NCBI GenBank assembly: GCA_947650365.1
Contig: CANTAL010000142.1
Coordinates: forward strand, 731,001 to 795,000
DNA length: 64,000 nucleotides
Source: Chamaelirium japonicum
Taxonomy: Eukaryota; Streptophyta; Magnoliopsida; Liliales; Melanthiaceae
Reading direction: 5' to 3'
In this document: positions 24,363 through 42,486 of the stretch, in pieces
How positions within the stretch are numbered: the stretch's first letter is position 1
Layout of the letters: every line of letters starts with the position of its first letter
Notes under the pieces: generated by a model
Databases searched by the model: none
Told to the model about the DNA's origin: nothing
Seen by the model: the letters and a program-made list of their open reading frames with translations, nothing else
Position numbers and translations under genes: made by a program

Positions 24363-24600
24363 TTTTTTGCTCATTATGTTTGTGCTTTGCATATCAGTTG
24401 TCTTTCACCAACAAAGTTGGTTCCGTGTCCATAATGGTAAATTTAATGAAGTATGATACAAGGTAGGTTATGCCTAACATTTTTCTTTTGTTGTACATTT
24501 TCCTTCTTCAATTGAACAGATGTAGAATTGTGTTGCAAGTCGAATGTGAAGAAGTCGAAGAAATAACCGAACAAAAAGCGGGGCTAAAAAGACTGCTTGG
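24363..24600 (+). pseudogene. Duplicated copy of NAC intron 2 end and exon 3
   Basis: The block repeats the end of NAC intron 2 (GCTCATTATG, TACAAGGTAGGTTATGCCT, TTGTTGTACATTTTCC) and the splice acceptor TTCAATTGAACAG. The exon-3 start follows at about 24522. The first codons now read ATG TAG, and the CRIYKK codons are disrupted. The next copy is at 41775-41893. The gag-only LTR element inserted just behind it at 24613. Confidence 0.8.
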
Positions 24601-24612
24601 AGGGTGAAGAAT

Positions 24613-25096
24613 TGATGTGATCTGACTTGGGCCCAAGCCCGTTGGCCCACCTGAAGGTCTATCCTAGCCTGTCATGGATGGATAAGGCAGGATATCTCTT
24701 ATGATATCTTTTAGAATCTTTTTATATTTGAGATCTTTATTTTAGGCAAGTTGTTAGGATAATTATTGGTTTTTAAATTTGTTGCCATCTTTATCTTTTC
24801 TTTTAGCCTATTTAAAGGCCCCCATTGTAACCATTGAAAGGAGATTATGATAAATGAAAATTGATGGCGGATGCCTTTGTTGGCTCATGGATTTGAGTCC
24901 CCTATCTTGTATTCTGATGGATTTCAGGCCCCCTCTTTATCTAAGCTTCTAATCTTTTCTTCTCTGTCACGGTTTTTACCCCCTCCGCCACTTCCCTCTC
25001 AGTGATTCCGTATCACTAGTTATCCTTTTACAAAGAAAATAAAAAAAGATTACACCGCCTCCATCTAACGTTCTTCGATGACGCGCGCCTACATCA
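24613..25096 (+). repeat. 5' LTR of the gag-only element
   Basis: Contains a TATTTAAAGG promoter-like box near 24810. It differs from the 3' LTR by a small number of substitutions and single-base indels. Confidence 0.9.
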
Positions 25097-25111
25097 AGTT
25101 GGTATCAGAGC

Positions 25112-26054
25112 TCCGGAGCTCCGGGCTTTGTGGTATTTTCATACCACGAACGATCTTCGCTTCGATCACCGTCCTCCATCGTCATCGTCATTCCATCGTC
25201 ACAATCCTCGTCGATTCATCATCTTCTTCTGGTACGTCGCCCTACAATCCCAACAAAAGAAGAAAAAAAAAGGAGATCAAATGTGTTGAAAAAAAAAAAG
25301 AGATTAGATCTATTGAGAGAAAAAAAAAACAAGGAAACCTCCTTCAACCGCTACTCACCCTTTTGCTCGCCCACGCAACCACCGCAAGCCACCCGCGAAC
25401 CCTTCTCCTTTGCCGCCCGCCCGTCCACTACAGGCCGCCCCCTTCCTCTCGCTCCACCCGTTGAAACGCCACCACTGTTTCGTGCTCCCGCGCACCCCGC
25501 AGCCAAAAAAAAAAACACATGCAGATCTGTGAAGACAAAAAAGGAAAGAAAGAAAAGAAAGGAAAGAAGAAAAAAAAAAAGAAAGAATAGAAGGAAAGAA
25601 GAAAAGGGAAGAAAAAGAAGAAGGAAAGAAAGAAAGAAAAAAAAACGTACCTGCTGTGCTGCTTGCTGCAACTGCTGCCGCCCCTTTTCCTCTTCCCTAG
25701 TTGCAAACAAAAGCCCTAATTTTTTTTACCCTTTAGTCCCTTTCTTTTTTCCCAATTCACTCCTCTACCACAACCCTTAGATCCCCATCCTACAGTCCTC
25801 AAATCCCCAACCTTTCTAGTTGCTATTTTGCACTTAAGTGCTGAACCCGAGTTGAATTCGAATCCGACCCGAATAGACAAAACAGACCTGCCAACTTCAA
25901 TTGGACATATCTCATTCATTTCTAGTCCGTTTTTGACGTGCGACCTACCAAATCGAAGGATTTTTCGAGCTATACGCATCTATAACATCCATAGAAATTT
26001 ACAGTTACTAGTAATTACAGATTTACCCCTGGATCATATCTCTACCATTATGCC
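25112..26054 (+). other. Leader of the gag-only element with A/G-rich tract
   Basis: From about 25255 to 25660 the sequence is dominated by AAAAAAAGG and GAAAGAAAG runs. Long Lys-rich or Phe-rich open frames across it are composition effects. No domain is recognised. Confidence 0.6.
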
Positions 26055-26858
26055 ATGGATGCCAAGATGCAAGGGTTGGTTCTTTATCATCAAGAGAACA
26101 ACTCCGTCTACGAGTACACTTCAGCATTCTATCGGCACATGATTCGCTATGGTTTGTCAGAGAAAGATCTCATAGCAGTGAAACAATATGTTAGAGGGCT
26201 CCGCTCCGACATAAAGGGCCAACTTTTATCTAGAACTTGGAGGGATCTGGACGAAGCCTATGAGATAGCTTGTGAGATCGAATGGGAGCTACAGCAAAGG
26301 GCATCACCTCTAGCGGCCTCCACAGATGAGTCTCCACCTCCAACACTTCTAGTAGAGTCTCCACCACCGACAGAGCTTCCTCCAGTTGTATCTTTGGTAG
26401 ATCCATCAACTCCAGTACCACCACCAACAGACGAGCTCTCCCCTCCAGAGGATCTTCTGTCCCCTGCCATGCTACCACCTACTGCGGATTCTTTCGAGGT
26501 GGTCTTCCTAGCCGAGCCTCAGCAGATTGATTTTCTTGAGCTAGACCGACTATTGGTGCCTACAGTGTTTGTTCAGCTCTACCTCTGTTCAGGCGAGCCA
26601 ATGTTCAAGCTACCGCAACGGTCTGATATTACTATCCGACTCTATCGTCTACTCCAGCACCACTTCGATGTATGTTTTTCGATCGATGGCAGTGATACCT
26701 TCTCATGGGACCCCGGTGATGACTTCGGTGTAGTGAGACATCATTTGTTAGGCCTCCACCACCAGCTCCTGATAACAGATACCACATCGGCAAAAACCTC
26801 GATGATGATTTTGCTTTACCGTATGAACTCGAGGACGAGTTCTTCGCAGCGGAAGTGA
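26055..26858 (+). CDS. Retrotransposon gag-like protein of the gag-only element
   Basis: 267 residues ending at the 3' LTR. The first 90 residues fit the end of the Retrotrans_gag capsid domain: YEYTSAFYRHMIRYGLSEKD, then AVKQYVRGLR and LDEAYEIACEIE. The rest is Pro/Ser/Thr-rich with PPPT repeats and no zinc knuckle. The start is the first Met in frame; the normal N-terminal half of the domain is missing or lies in a different frame upstream. It presumably once packaged its own RNA. Whether it is translated is unknown. Confidence 0.6.
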   Translation: MDAKMQGLVLYHQENNSVYEYTSAFYRHMIRYGLSEKDLIAVKQYVRGLRSDIKGQLLSRTWRDLDEAYEIACEIEWELQQRASPLAASTDESPPPTLLVESPPPTELPPVVSLVDPSTPVPPPTDELSPPEDLLSPAMLPPTADSFEVVFLAEPQQIDFLELDRLLVPTVFVQLYLCSGEPMFKLPQRSDITIRLYRLLQHHFDVCFSIDGSDTFSWDPGDDFGVVRHHLLGLHHQLLITDTTSAKTSMMILLYRMNSRTSSSQRK

Positions 26859-26859
26859 A

Positions 26860-27342
26860 TGATGTGATCCGACTTGGGCCCAAGCCCGTTGGCCCACCCA
26901 AAGGCCCATCCTAGCCTGCCATGGATGGATAAGGCAGGATATCTCTTATGATATCTTTTAGAATTTTTTTATATTTGAGATCTTTATTTTAGGCAAGTTG
27001 TTAGGATAATTATTGGCTTTTAAATTTGTTGCCATCTTTATATTTTCTTTTAGCATATTTAAAGGCCCCCATTGTAACCATTGGAAGGAGATTATGATGA
27101 ATGAAAATTGATGGCGGATGCCTTCGTTGGCTCATGGATTTGAGTGCCCTACCTTGTATCCTGATGGATTTCAAGCCCCCTCTTATTTAAGCTTCTAATC
27201 TTTTCTTCTCTGTCACGGTTCTTACCCCCTCCGCCACTTCCCTCTGGGTGATTCCGTATCACTAGTTATCCTTTTACAAAGAAAATACAAAAAGATTATA
27301 CCGCCTCCATCTAACGCTCTTTGACGACGCGCGCCTGCATCA
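26860..27342 (+). repeat. 3' LTR of the gag-only element
   Basis: 483 bp, TGATGTGATCC to CTGCATCA, followed by TSD AGAAT. Confidence 0.9.
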
Positions 27343-27347
27343 AGAAT

Positions 27348-28228
27348 TGAATATTACAGCTTTAATGGGCCATTCTCATATTTTGTTTTACTTAAATCTC
27401 TATGGATACATGTTTTTCGAGTAAAATTATCGTAAATGTCGTTCGGTCTTGACAATTTGTATGCGAGTTTTGCAAATGTGAAGATCTGGTCCGGTAGCCG
27501 AATTTGAATCGCCAGCGGGTTTTGGTCTCCCTCAGTATGATTATACCTTTCAACAGATTGGATTCGGGTCGGATTAGGTTATATTCATATTTGGTATGTT
27601 CAGTAAACGAATTATCAGATCATTGGATCAAAAAACCCAATCCATATCTATTTAAGTACGGATCGAAATCCGGATCATGGACATGAGTATATCGAACAAT
27701 TGTGATATCGTTAAGCGTCAAATCCATAGAAGAACAATAAATTTAGAACTTGGGACTCGAAAGGGCCAGAATAAAATCTGAGTCTAGATTGGGGGACCAT
27801 GAGAATCTTTTTTATATTAATCCTTGGGGACTTAGGTCTAAAGCTATCTAATATAAAAATAGAAAAAATATAATAAATTATGGTTAATAGTTTGTCAGAT
27901 CGGGTTCTTAAAGATTGGATTGGCCCAAATCCATATCTGATCTGTTAAGTAAACAGTTATCGGATTCGGATCGTTATCGGATTATCGGATCAAAAAAATC
28001 GATCCATATCCGACTTAACGAATTAGATTCGGTTCAAAATCCGGTCCATTGATAGGTCTAGGTATGATATAATGGCACTTGCCAAACATGATATACTCAT
28101 GTAAGTTGACAGAATTTATTCTCTCCCTATGATCGGCGTAAAAATCTTTCCATAAACTACATGATTGATATTACATAACATTTATTATTTTGAATGGTGT
28201 CCTATTATTCTACGAGTCCTAGCTTTGT
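27348..28228. other. AT-rich intergenic sequence
   Basis: No gene found. The stretch 27510-28060 repeats words such as GGATTCGGATCG and ATCGGATCAAAAAA in both orientations and may be an old DNA-element remnant. Confidence 0.45.
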
Positions 28229-28602
<374 letters not shown>

Positions 28603-28609
28603 GTATATA

Positions 28610-29532
<923 letters not shown>

Positions 29533-29547
29533 TATATATATAATATA
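29533..29547. repeat. Short TA spacer
   Basis: A short imperfect TA tract separates two B-type elements. Confidence 0.8.
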
Positions 29548-29895
29548 CTGAGATGACCCAGCAAATAACCCAGCACCTTAGAGGTTTTAGAATGGGCTAA
29601 TTTTTTGTAGACATGTTGTCTATATTATGTTAATCATCCTCACAAAAAACAAGCACATTCTAAAACCTCTAGGTGCATCAAATGTGTTCTTCAAATCATC
29701 AGTTAAAATTGACAGTAGAAAATCGTTGATTTGAAGAGCGCATTTGATGCACCTAGACGCTTTAGAATGTGTTGATTTTTTATGAGGATGATCAACATAC
29801 CATAAACAACATGTCTACAAAAAATCAGTCCATTCTAAAACCTCTAGGTAGATCAAATGGTGCTGGGTTATTGCTGGGTCAGCCGATCCCGACCC
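29548..29895. mobile_element. Four-module palindromic element, B-type tips, copy 2
   Basis: About 348 bp with the same core and GACCCAGCAAATAACCCAGC tips; the left tip is shorter (starts CTGAGATGACCC). The right end GATCCCGACCC matches B-type. Confidence 0.85.
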
Positions 29896-30851
<956 letters not shown>

Positions 30852-30873
30852 TATATATATATATATATATATA
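30852..30873. repeat. Short (TA)n
   Basis: About 11 TA units between D- and E-type elements. Confidence 0.95.
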
Positions 30874-31271
30874 GGGGGCGGGGAGCCTGCACCCGGGGTG
30901 CAGCAACAACGCTGCACCTCAACCTTGGTTTACCTACCTAGAAGTTTTGGAATTGGATGAAATTTGGTGAGGGTGTTTTCTAGGGTAAGATGATCATCCT
31001 CACAAATTTTTATCAAATTCCAAAACTTCTAGGGGGGTCAAATGGTCAAAGCAAAATCTGCAGATTTTAATGGTGACTACGGACGACTGATTTTGCTTCG
31101 ACCATTTGGACCCCCTAGAAGTTTTGGAATTTGATGAAAATTTGTGAGGATGATCACCTTACCCTAGACAACACCCTCACCAAATTTCATCTAATTCCAA
31201 AACTTCTAGGTAGGTAAAACAAGGGGGCGGTGCAGCGTTAATGCTGCACCCCGAGTGCAGGCTCCCCGCCC

Positions 31272-31273
<2 letters not shown>
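30874..31273. mobile_element. Four-module palindromic element, E-type GC-rich tips
   Basis: 400-bp palindrome. Tips GGGGCGGGGAGCCTGCAC and GTGCAGGCTCCCCGCCCC with inner GCTGCACC. The core has CCTAGAAGTTTTGGAATTTG-like modules in the order forward, reverse, forward, reverse. The tip, but not the core, is shared with the 731-bp palindrome at 37995. Confidence 0.88.

Positions 31274-31335
<62 letters not shown>
31274..31335. repeat. (TA)n followed by (GA)n
   Basis: About 40 bp TA and 22 bp GA. Confidence 0.97.
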
Positions 31336-31960
<625 letters not shown>

Positions 31961-34490
31961 AAAAAAAACAATCTCTTCATATTCATCCATTGAATTTGCA
32001 CAAATTGTTTTTATAATGATTTGCATATTTTTCTGATATTTCAATGCTGGTGGGTTCAGTCTCATTTCCAAGATCAGCTTTATGGATGTCAAATCAGAAT
32101 CAACATATACCACAAATTAAAAAGAGTAAGGAAAACAAATGAAGCTATGCAAAGTGAGGCAGAATGATTATCAAACAATGGATATTAGTACTTTGATCCT
32201 TCGAGTTTTCAAGATCACAATTAAAACTAAAACATAAATAAAACAAAGGAGTTTTGAAAACTTCACCTTTCAAAACAGAAAGTTTTTGCCAAAACCAAAA
32301 GCAGTCTTTCTTACTAAAGGAAATACATTGTTGGTTTTTTTTTTTTTTTGATATTGGTTTCACTCGACTGATCTATTCAAAACCAAGATTTGTGATGAAC
32401 AATCAAAATACTTGGTTTCGGTCGGCTGATTGATCTATTAAAAACAAAAATCTGTGATTTTGCGATCAAAACAAAAGTATGTAAGGAGGAGACCACTTAT
32501 TTTTGAAAGACAAAACCTTCACCTTTCATAAGGTGAAAAAATAAACCAACATTAGCCCATGATCGACATGCACTTTATAGATTTAACAAAAAAAGAACAC
32601 ATATACCGAATGTATACACAAAGAAGTATAGGCACCTAATGCTGAATGTTAACACAAAGAAGGCAAGTAATAAAAATAATATATGTTAACCATTCATTTT
32701 TACGTGATAGGTGAAAGTTTTTTTTATCAGGGAAATAAAAGGAAGAAATCAAACATTAATTTGATCGGCAAAAGAATACCAAAATTTGGACGGAAACCCA
32801 ATTTCCACACATTAATCGTTTTTCCCGGTTATTTTCCACAGAAAAGAACATACCCTAAAGATAAATGGGTCTAATCATCGATCGCCACATCAGCTGTTGT
32901 ATCCCGTTGCTCCAACACTATTGTATCAGAGAGAATAAGACTACATAGCTCCAATAGGTGTTAGGGCAACGGGCTCCAACAACTGATGCACTTTAAACTC
33001 AAGGGTTTATTTCACAGAAAAAAAAACTAAAGTGAAAAAAGAGACATGCCCAATAATATCACCGAGATGAATGTTATTATATTCCCCTTTCTCTATTGAG
33101 ACACCTGAAATCACAAAGGGCCAAAAGATAATAAAAAAAAACCAGACAAATTAAGTTATATTGAGCACAAAAATTATTATTTTAGACCATCATAAACACA
33201 AACATGTATTTCACCATCAAAGGACACCAAATGTTCACAAAAAAAATAAAATATCTAAAAGTATAAGGAGTGATTTCGAGAAGAAAAGTTAGGTTAAGTG
33301 ATATTGGGCCAACCATCAGGGGGTAAAATGTAACTTGCAAGTATGCAAGTAAAATGTAATTTGCTCGAAGAGATGACATTCTCGGTACCCGGGCTGAAAA
33401 AAAAAATTAATGAGAAGATGAAGAAACAGATTAAAAGATGGAAGAGAGAAGCTTCAAGGTGGTAGTGTTTTTTTTTGGTATCCATAGATAAACTTAAAAA
33501 TGTTATTATGCATATTAACGTCTACATCTAGAACAACAGTAGATCCATATAAGATAGGATCAGCAACTCCTATTGCTTGAGGTTTAGTACTGTAAATATT
33601 TGAGAATGTTGGATGCATCAAAATGTTAGCACAAAATTTAGTAAAACCAATTGTCCAAAGAGGAAAAGACTCTTACCATGACATGCTCTTGTGCTGCCTT
33701 TGACGGGAATGTAAAGCTAGAATCGAGTGGAACTCCAAAATTTGGTCAAGTTCAAACTTAATCATCATAGCACATGTTAAAAAATCACAAAATAGAATGC
33801 CAACTAAGACCTTTTCAAGCGGAAATTAAATTTATGAAAAAGTTAAATGCAAAGAAGTAGATGCAGTGCAAGGGTATGAAAGCAATGGACAAATTCTTCT
33901 CTTTATACAATGCAAGGGTATGAAAACAATGGAAAACTGTCGTATAAGAAATTCTCTTTACCTTACTCCCAAGTGTATGCTTCCTCGGCAATGCACTCGG
34001 ATTGTGGAGTTGGATTCAAGAGAGCAAGAACGATGAGTTTCTACAATTTGGACAAAGATGTGAATATTGTTCATCCCTTACTAACTGTGATGTCCATCTC
34101 ATTTATTCGCTGTTAGAAAAGAAAAATTAAATAAAATGAGATACTACAGTAGATACATCGTTGAGGTTTCTTTTTTCCATTGCAATCAGTGTGAATATAC
34201 GTAACACGTGTCTTTCCTCGCAAACCTCTACTTCACAGATCATCAATTCTGGAATATCAAAACAAATGGAAGAAGGTCGGACGGAGCTAAAATCGCATGT
34301 GAGGTCTAGGGTTTCAACAATGGGGAAAGGATACGATATTTCTAGAAATGTATCGATTTCCACTCAATTATCGATTTTCATGGTTCATTTCCCTGCAAAA
34401 GAACAGATCCTAACTAAAATCAGTAACTAACACTAAAAGAGAGGGAAGAAAGAAAAAATCAGTAACTAACACTAAAAGAGAGGAAAGATA
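31961..34490. other. AT-rich intergenic sequence
   Basis: No gene recognised. Small duplications are visible: ATGCAAGGGTATGAAAACAA (two copies, about 33870 and 33909) and AATCAGTAACTAACACTAAA (two copies, about 34418 and 34457). Open frames of 60-90 codons here show no domain. Confidence 0.45.
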
Positions 34491-35410
34491 ACATGTGGTT
34501 CGCTGAAGATCTGGTGTGAGGGCTGATTCTTCATCTCTCTCTCTCTCTCTCTCTCTAAAGCTCTAGCTGAAGATCTCACCTCCATCTCTTGATCCTCCTA
34601 AAACACAGAGAGAGAGAGAGGGAAAAAAATCATCAGCCTAAAAAAGGATGAGAGAAAGAGGGAAGAGAGAAGGTCTTAGAGAGGGGGGGAGAGAGAGAGA
34701 GAGAGAGAGAGGGATGTGGAGATCGGGTTTGGCGGTAGGAGATCGGGGTCGAGAGAGCGCAGTGGCTTGAGTGAAGGGGGCTTGATCGGGGACGGGCTGC
34801 GGCTTGAGTGGAGGCTGGATCGGGGCCGAGAGTGTGCAGATCTGAGATGGGGGGCGGTGCAGCAAATCAATCGGAGCAAAAATGCTCTCCTCCCCTTCCT
34901 CTCCCTCGCACCGTCCCCCCATCCTCCTGGCGCGCCACCCTCACCGAGTCCCGAATCAACGCCGCTCGCAAAGAGATCACCGTCCTCCTCGACCTCTACA
35001 ACGTCGCAGCCCTACGTCTGCTCCCTCGCCGTCCTCACCACATCATCTACGGCGAGCCCATTGCCGTCCTCATCGGCGATGCCCACCTCGCTGGGGCTGA
35101 GGACGCTGGTGAGGTCAAGGGTCCGGGGGGCCGTAGAAGGCGAGAGCGAGAGAGAATCGGAGAGAGATCTCGAGGGTGGTGGGGGGGCTTAACAGAAAGA
35201 GAGTGATCGTGCGTTGAAGTGGGGGGGGGGGGGGCGTAACTGAGGAGAGAGAGAATCAGGGGAGATCTTGGGAGTGGGGGGAGCTTAACTGATAAGGGGG
35301 GGAGAGAGAGTGTTCGTGCATTGATGGGGGCAGGGGCGGGGGCGGAGTAACTGATAGGGGGAGAGAGAGAGAGTGTCCCGGGGATGGGCACCACATTGGG
35401 GGCAGACGTG
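34491..35410. repeat. GA/CT-rich block with degenerate tandem units
   Basis: (CT)n at about 34533-34556, (GA)n at about 34606-34620 and 34687-34710. From 35135 to 35390 a unit containing GAGAGAGAATC, GGGGGG and GCTTAACTGA recurs about three times. A GC-rich stretch at 34860-35130 is open in several frames but no protein family is evident. Confidence 0.6.

Positions 35411-36945
<1,535 letters not shown>

Positions 36946-37022
<77 letters not shown>
36946..37022. repeat. (CT)n followed by (TA)n
   Basis: About 23 bp CT and 53 bp TA. Confidence 0.97.
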
Positions 37023-39410
<2,388 letters not shown>

Positions 39411-39838
39411 TTCTATGAGATAACTCTGCGCGACAAACGTCAGTCAGGAAGAGGAAGGCTTCGCGACTCCGGCTCAACGATGACAAAAATCGAATGCCGG
39501 AGGATCCCCTATTCACCGAGGGAAGGAAGGGGGAAAACAAACCATTCTCATAGCAGCGGGGACCGAAGGCTCGGCCCCCTCGAAACCGCCAGCGGCGGCT
39601 GAGGAGGCCAAGCAAATCGCAGCAAAACCCTAACCCTAGGGGGAGAGGGGAAAAAAAGAGCGGCGTTGCGAGCGCACGCTGAAGCTATAGAATTAACCAA
39701 CAAAAAATGTAGTACTCAAAAGTTCTGAAATATTAGAGGAAGTTTTTTTTTTTTTGTATATTAGTGTCATCAAGTATATGTTTTTTTGATTTTTTATTTT
39801 CAAAGGTCAAAATTTTAAACAACGATGAAATAAGTATA
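39411..39838. other. Intergenic sequence
   Basis: GC-rich to 39680, then AT-rich. An open frame on the minus strand at 39229-39615 has no recognised domain. Confidence 0.4.
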
Positions 39839-40020
39839 ACCAAACCCGCATAACCTGACCCGTCCGACCAACTTGGACTAACCCGAGCCCAACCCGAGTG
39901 TGAAAAATTTTGCTTGGGTTGAACTTGGGCTGGGTATCTCGGGTTGGAGGTTGAGTGGGTTGTTGGGTTGGGCTTGGGTTGACCACCAACCCGACCCAAC
40001 CTGCCTTAGTTGCAGCCCCC
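39839..40020. mobile_element. GGGTTGGGCTTGGG-type element remnant
   Basis: Words ACCCGACCCAACC and GGGTTGGGTTGGGC in both orientations, like the element at 21845. Termini not resolved. Confidence 0.45.
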
Positions 40021-40551
40021 AAGGTATGGGCTGGCAGCCTATTTTGAAATTAGGCTGCCAGTCCCCCAACCGTCCGATTCAAATAATCAAGCCGTCCAAT
40101 TAATAAGTGTTTTTGTTTTGATTTTTTCGGGCAATCACCTTCACCTTCGACACCTCACCCCGACATTGAATCGCAGTCAAAGGTTCCCCATCCCCTTTGC
40201 TCTCCTCCTTCCCCTCCGACAGCCACCCTGTGATTCACCTTCGAGACTGACTGCCGGAGGGGAAGAAGGAGATCAGAAGGGTCGGGGGGGTCAGAGGGGG
40301 TTGACTGCGATTCAACGTCGGGAGGTGATGGAAAGGGAGACCAGCGCCGAAGGGAGTTGACTACGACTCAACGTCGGGGCGCTGCCAGTGTGAAGGATGA
40401 GAACGATCCACCGGTCGGGGGTCTGCCGAAGTGCGATTCACCGATCAGGGGGCTGTCGGAGGGGGAGTGCGATCCACCGATCGAGGGCTACCAGAGGGGG
40501 AGTGTGATCCACCGGTCGGGGGCTGCCAGAGGGGAAACGGGGGGTGGTGTG
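40021..40551. repeat. Degenerate repeat of about 47 bp around GTGCGATCCACCGATCGGGG
   Basis: From about 40405 to 40545 a unit GATCCACCGATCGGGGGCTG plus CAGAGGGGGAGTGC recurs about four times. The preceding part has GATTCAACGTCGGGAGG repeated. No gene. Confidence 0.6.
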
Positions 40552-41012
40552 CAGAGAGCGGACAATATCTTGTGTGTTTTGGGCGGATGTTACAAAATGG
40601 TATCAGAGTCGGTTCTCCTCGTAATGGGGGGGGCTAACCCTACGGACGTGTAGCCCTGAGGGGGGTGGATTGTGACGACCAAGATCCAATAGGCTAATAG
40701 CCAAGAGCCAAGAGTCCTGAGATTGTGATGCCAAGATGGATGAGATGAGGTGAGGTGAGGTGAGGTGTACAAGGCCATGAGTTAGCCCCACATCGTCTGG
40801 AGAGAAGGAGATCCTGAGCTACTTATATAATTTCCCCTCCCAAACATAGAAGACGCGTTTTAAAACTGTGCGCCGCTACGGATTTCGTAAGAACTCCGTA
40901 GTTAAGCATGCTCAGGCGAGAGCAGTACTAGGATGGGTGACCACCCTGGGAAGTTCTCGTGCGGGCACAGGCAGAGCGGACAATATCTTGTGTGTTTGGG
41001 GCTGATGTTACA
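40552..41012 (+). mobile_element. Cassandra TRIM, 5' LTR truncated
   Basis: Remnant of a 5' LTR (40552-40594, ends GATGTTACA), then primer-binding site TGGTATCAGAG at 40598-40608. After an interior of under 80 bp comes the polypurine GAGGGGGGTGGAT and a complete 3' LTR (40671-41012, TGTGACGACC to GATGTTACA). The 3' LTR carries 5S rRNA-like sequence. Non-coding, non-autonomous. Confidence 0.88.
40867..40975 (+). other. 5S rRNA-derived segment in Cassandra LTR
   Basis: CCGTAGTTAAGCATGCTC corresponds to the 5S internal promoter A box, and TAGGATGGGTGACC with CTGGGAAGTTCTCGTG to the C-box part. It is embedded in the LTR, not a separate rRNA gene; it can supply a Pol III promoter. Confidence 0.85.
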
Positions 41013-41100
41013 GAGGGAGAGGTCCAGCTGATTAACAGCTGGCTAAAGCATCATTTATTTGATGCTCCTCAAAATCCGACGGCTGACAGCCTATAACCCG

Positions 41101-41339
<239 letters not shown>

Positions 41340-41774
41340 TTCTCGAGCAGTCGGTGACAGCAGTGGCGAGCAACAGGTGGCGGCAACAGCAACGGCGCAA
41401 CAAGCAGGTGGCGATGAGCAGCGAGCGACGGTGAGCACTAGAGACAAAAGGCGGCGACGGCAAGTGGGTTCGGTTTGGTTCAGATTATGTTTAGGATTAG
41501 ATTTAGGACTCTAGGGCTCATCCCCATGGCATGTAGATCTTAGGTTTTAGGATTCCGATTAGGTTTTAGGGTTCGGATTAGGTTTTGGGTTAGTTCTAAG
41601 GTTCACCTCATGTGCTGCGGATCTTAGATTTTAGGTTTGGTTTAGAGATGAGCGGCATGCAAATAAAAATTTAAAATAAATGGAGGGGCATTTTCGTCCT
41701 CTGTCCTTGGGCTTAAACAAAACTCATGTTTTGGACTGTTCACTAAGTACCCCCCCCCCCCCCCCCCCCCCCTT
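41340..41774. other. Intergenic sequence with a 23-base poly-C run
   Basis: GC-rich CAGCAGTGGC words to 41460, then AGGTTTTAGG-type repeats. The C run is 41750-41772, followed by a T run. Confidence 0.6.
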
Positions 41775-41893
41775 TTTTTTTTGTGCTCATTATGTGTGTA
41801 ATGTACATTTTGTTTTTGTTGTACATTTTCCTCTTTCAATTGAACAGATAGAGAGTTGAGCTGCATGTCGAATATATAAGAAAGTACTCACAC
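41775..41893 (+). pseudogene. Second broken copy of NAC intron 2 end and exon 3
   Basis: GCTCATTATGTGTGTAATG, TTGTTGTACATTTTCCTC and the acceptor TTCAATTGAACAG are followed by a degenerate exon start (ATAGAGAG instead of ATGGAGAA). GTCGAATATATAAGAAAGT matches the CRIYKK codons of the gene at 23.98 kb. It breaks off into the inverted repeat at 41894. Confidence 0.8.
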
Positions 41894-42049
41894 CTTTTTT
41901 TAATGTGGGAAATTACACTATGACCATAGGATTTTTGCTTGGATTTGATGAATTTAAATGTAAATATTCTGCTGTTGTAAAAGAGCATAATTTTTGTTTG
42001 CAATGGGTATGTTCATTTTCAATTTTTGTATGAACTTTTACTTTTATTC
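41894..42049. repeat. Left arm of a 160-bp inverted repeat around the LINE
   Basis: TTTAATGTGGGAAATTACAC to GAACTTTTACTTTTATTC is matched, complemented, by 46190-46354 at about 85-90% by eye (shared: GTAAAAGAGCATAATTTTTG). Confidence 0.85.
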
Positions 42050-42246
42050 TTCCATTCATATGAAAAGGTAGTGAGTTTATCATCTTGTGCCATGACTTCA
42101 AATAAGCTTGCCAGGCTATAGATATTGTCCAACTCTCGAGAAAATATTTGGTGAAACTGTTGTAGGGGCTGACGTCGTGCAGCACATCGCACAACCATCT
42201 GATTAAACTGCGCCTTTTGGAGTTTGACGCGGCCGACCGTTCTGTT

Positions 42247-42311
<65 letters not shown>
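42247..42311. repeat. (TC)n microsatellite
   Basis: About 32 TC units upstream of the LINE endonuclease. Confidence 0.97.
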
Positions 42312-42312
<1 letters not shown>

Positions 42313-42486
42313 GAAGACGATGTTATTTTGAATTTAGCCAGAAAGTGTGGATTTATCACCCCCCCTGAGCTTGATGGTGTAAGGTTCTTTTTGGATAATG
42401 TAAGGGAGTTAGAGCTCCATCGAGCAAAGAATGTGTCATCATAAGTGTCTTCGTGGATCCAGGTGTTGAAGTTTTTTGACCTTGCG

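Larger units (their letters stand above)
24613..27342 (+). mobile_element. Small gag-only LTR retrotransposon (TR-GAG-like)
   Basis: 2.73 kb bounded by LTRs of 484 and 483 bp that start TGATGTGATC and end CATCA, with 5-bp target-site duplication AGAAT at 24608-24612 and 27343-27347. The primer-binding site TGGTATCAGAGC is at 25100-25111. The interior is only about 1.76 kb, with a gag-like frame and no protease, integrase or RT; it would depend on proteins of an autonomous partner. Confidence 0.92.

Noticed and set aside
25078-25780. Lys/Arg-rich frame of more than 200 codons, and Phe-rich frames opposite
   Set aside because: Produced by the A/G-rich leader of the gag-only LTR element.
34716-35394. 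Open frames in three frames near the GA-rich block
   Set aside because: No recognisable protein family, repeat-derived sequence at both ends, and competing frames of equal length.
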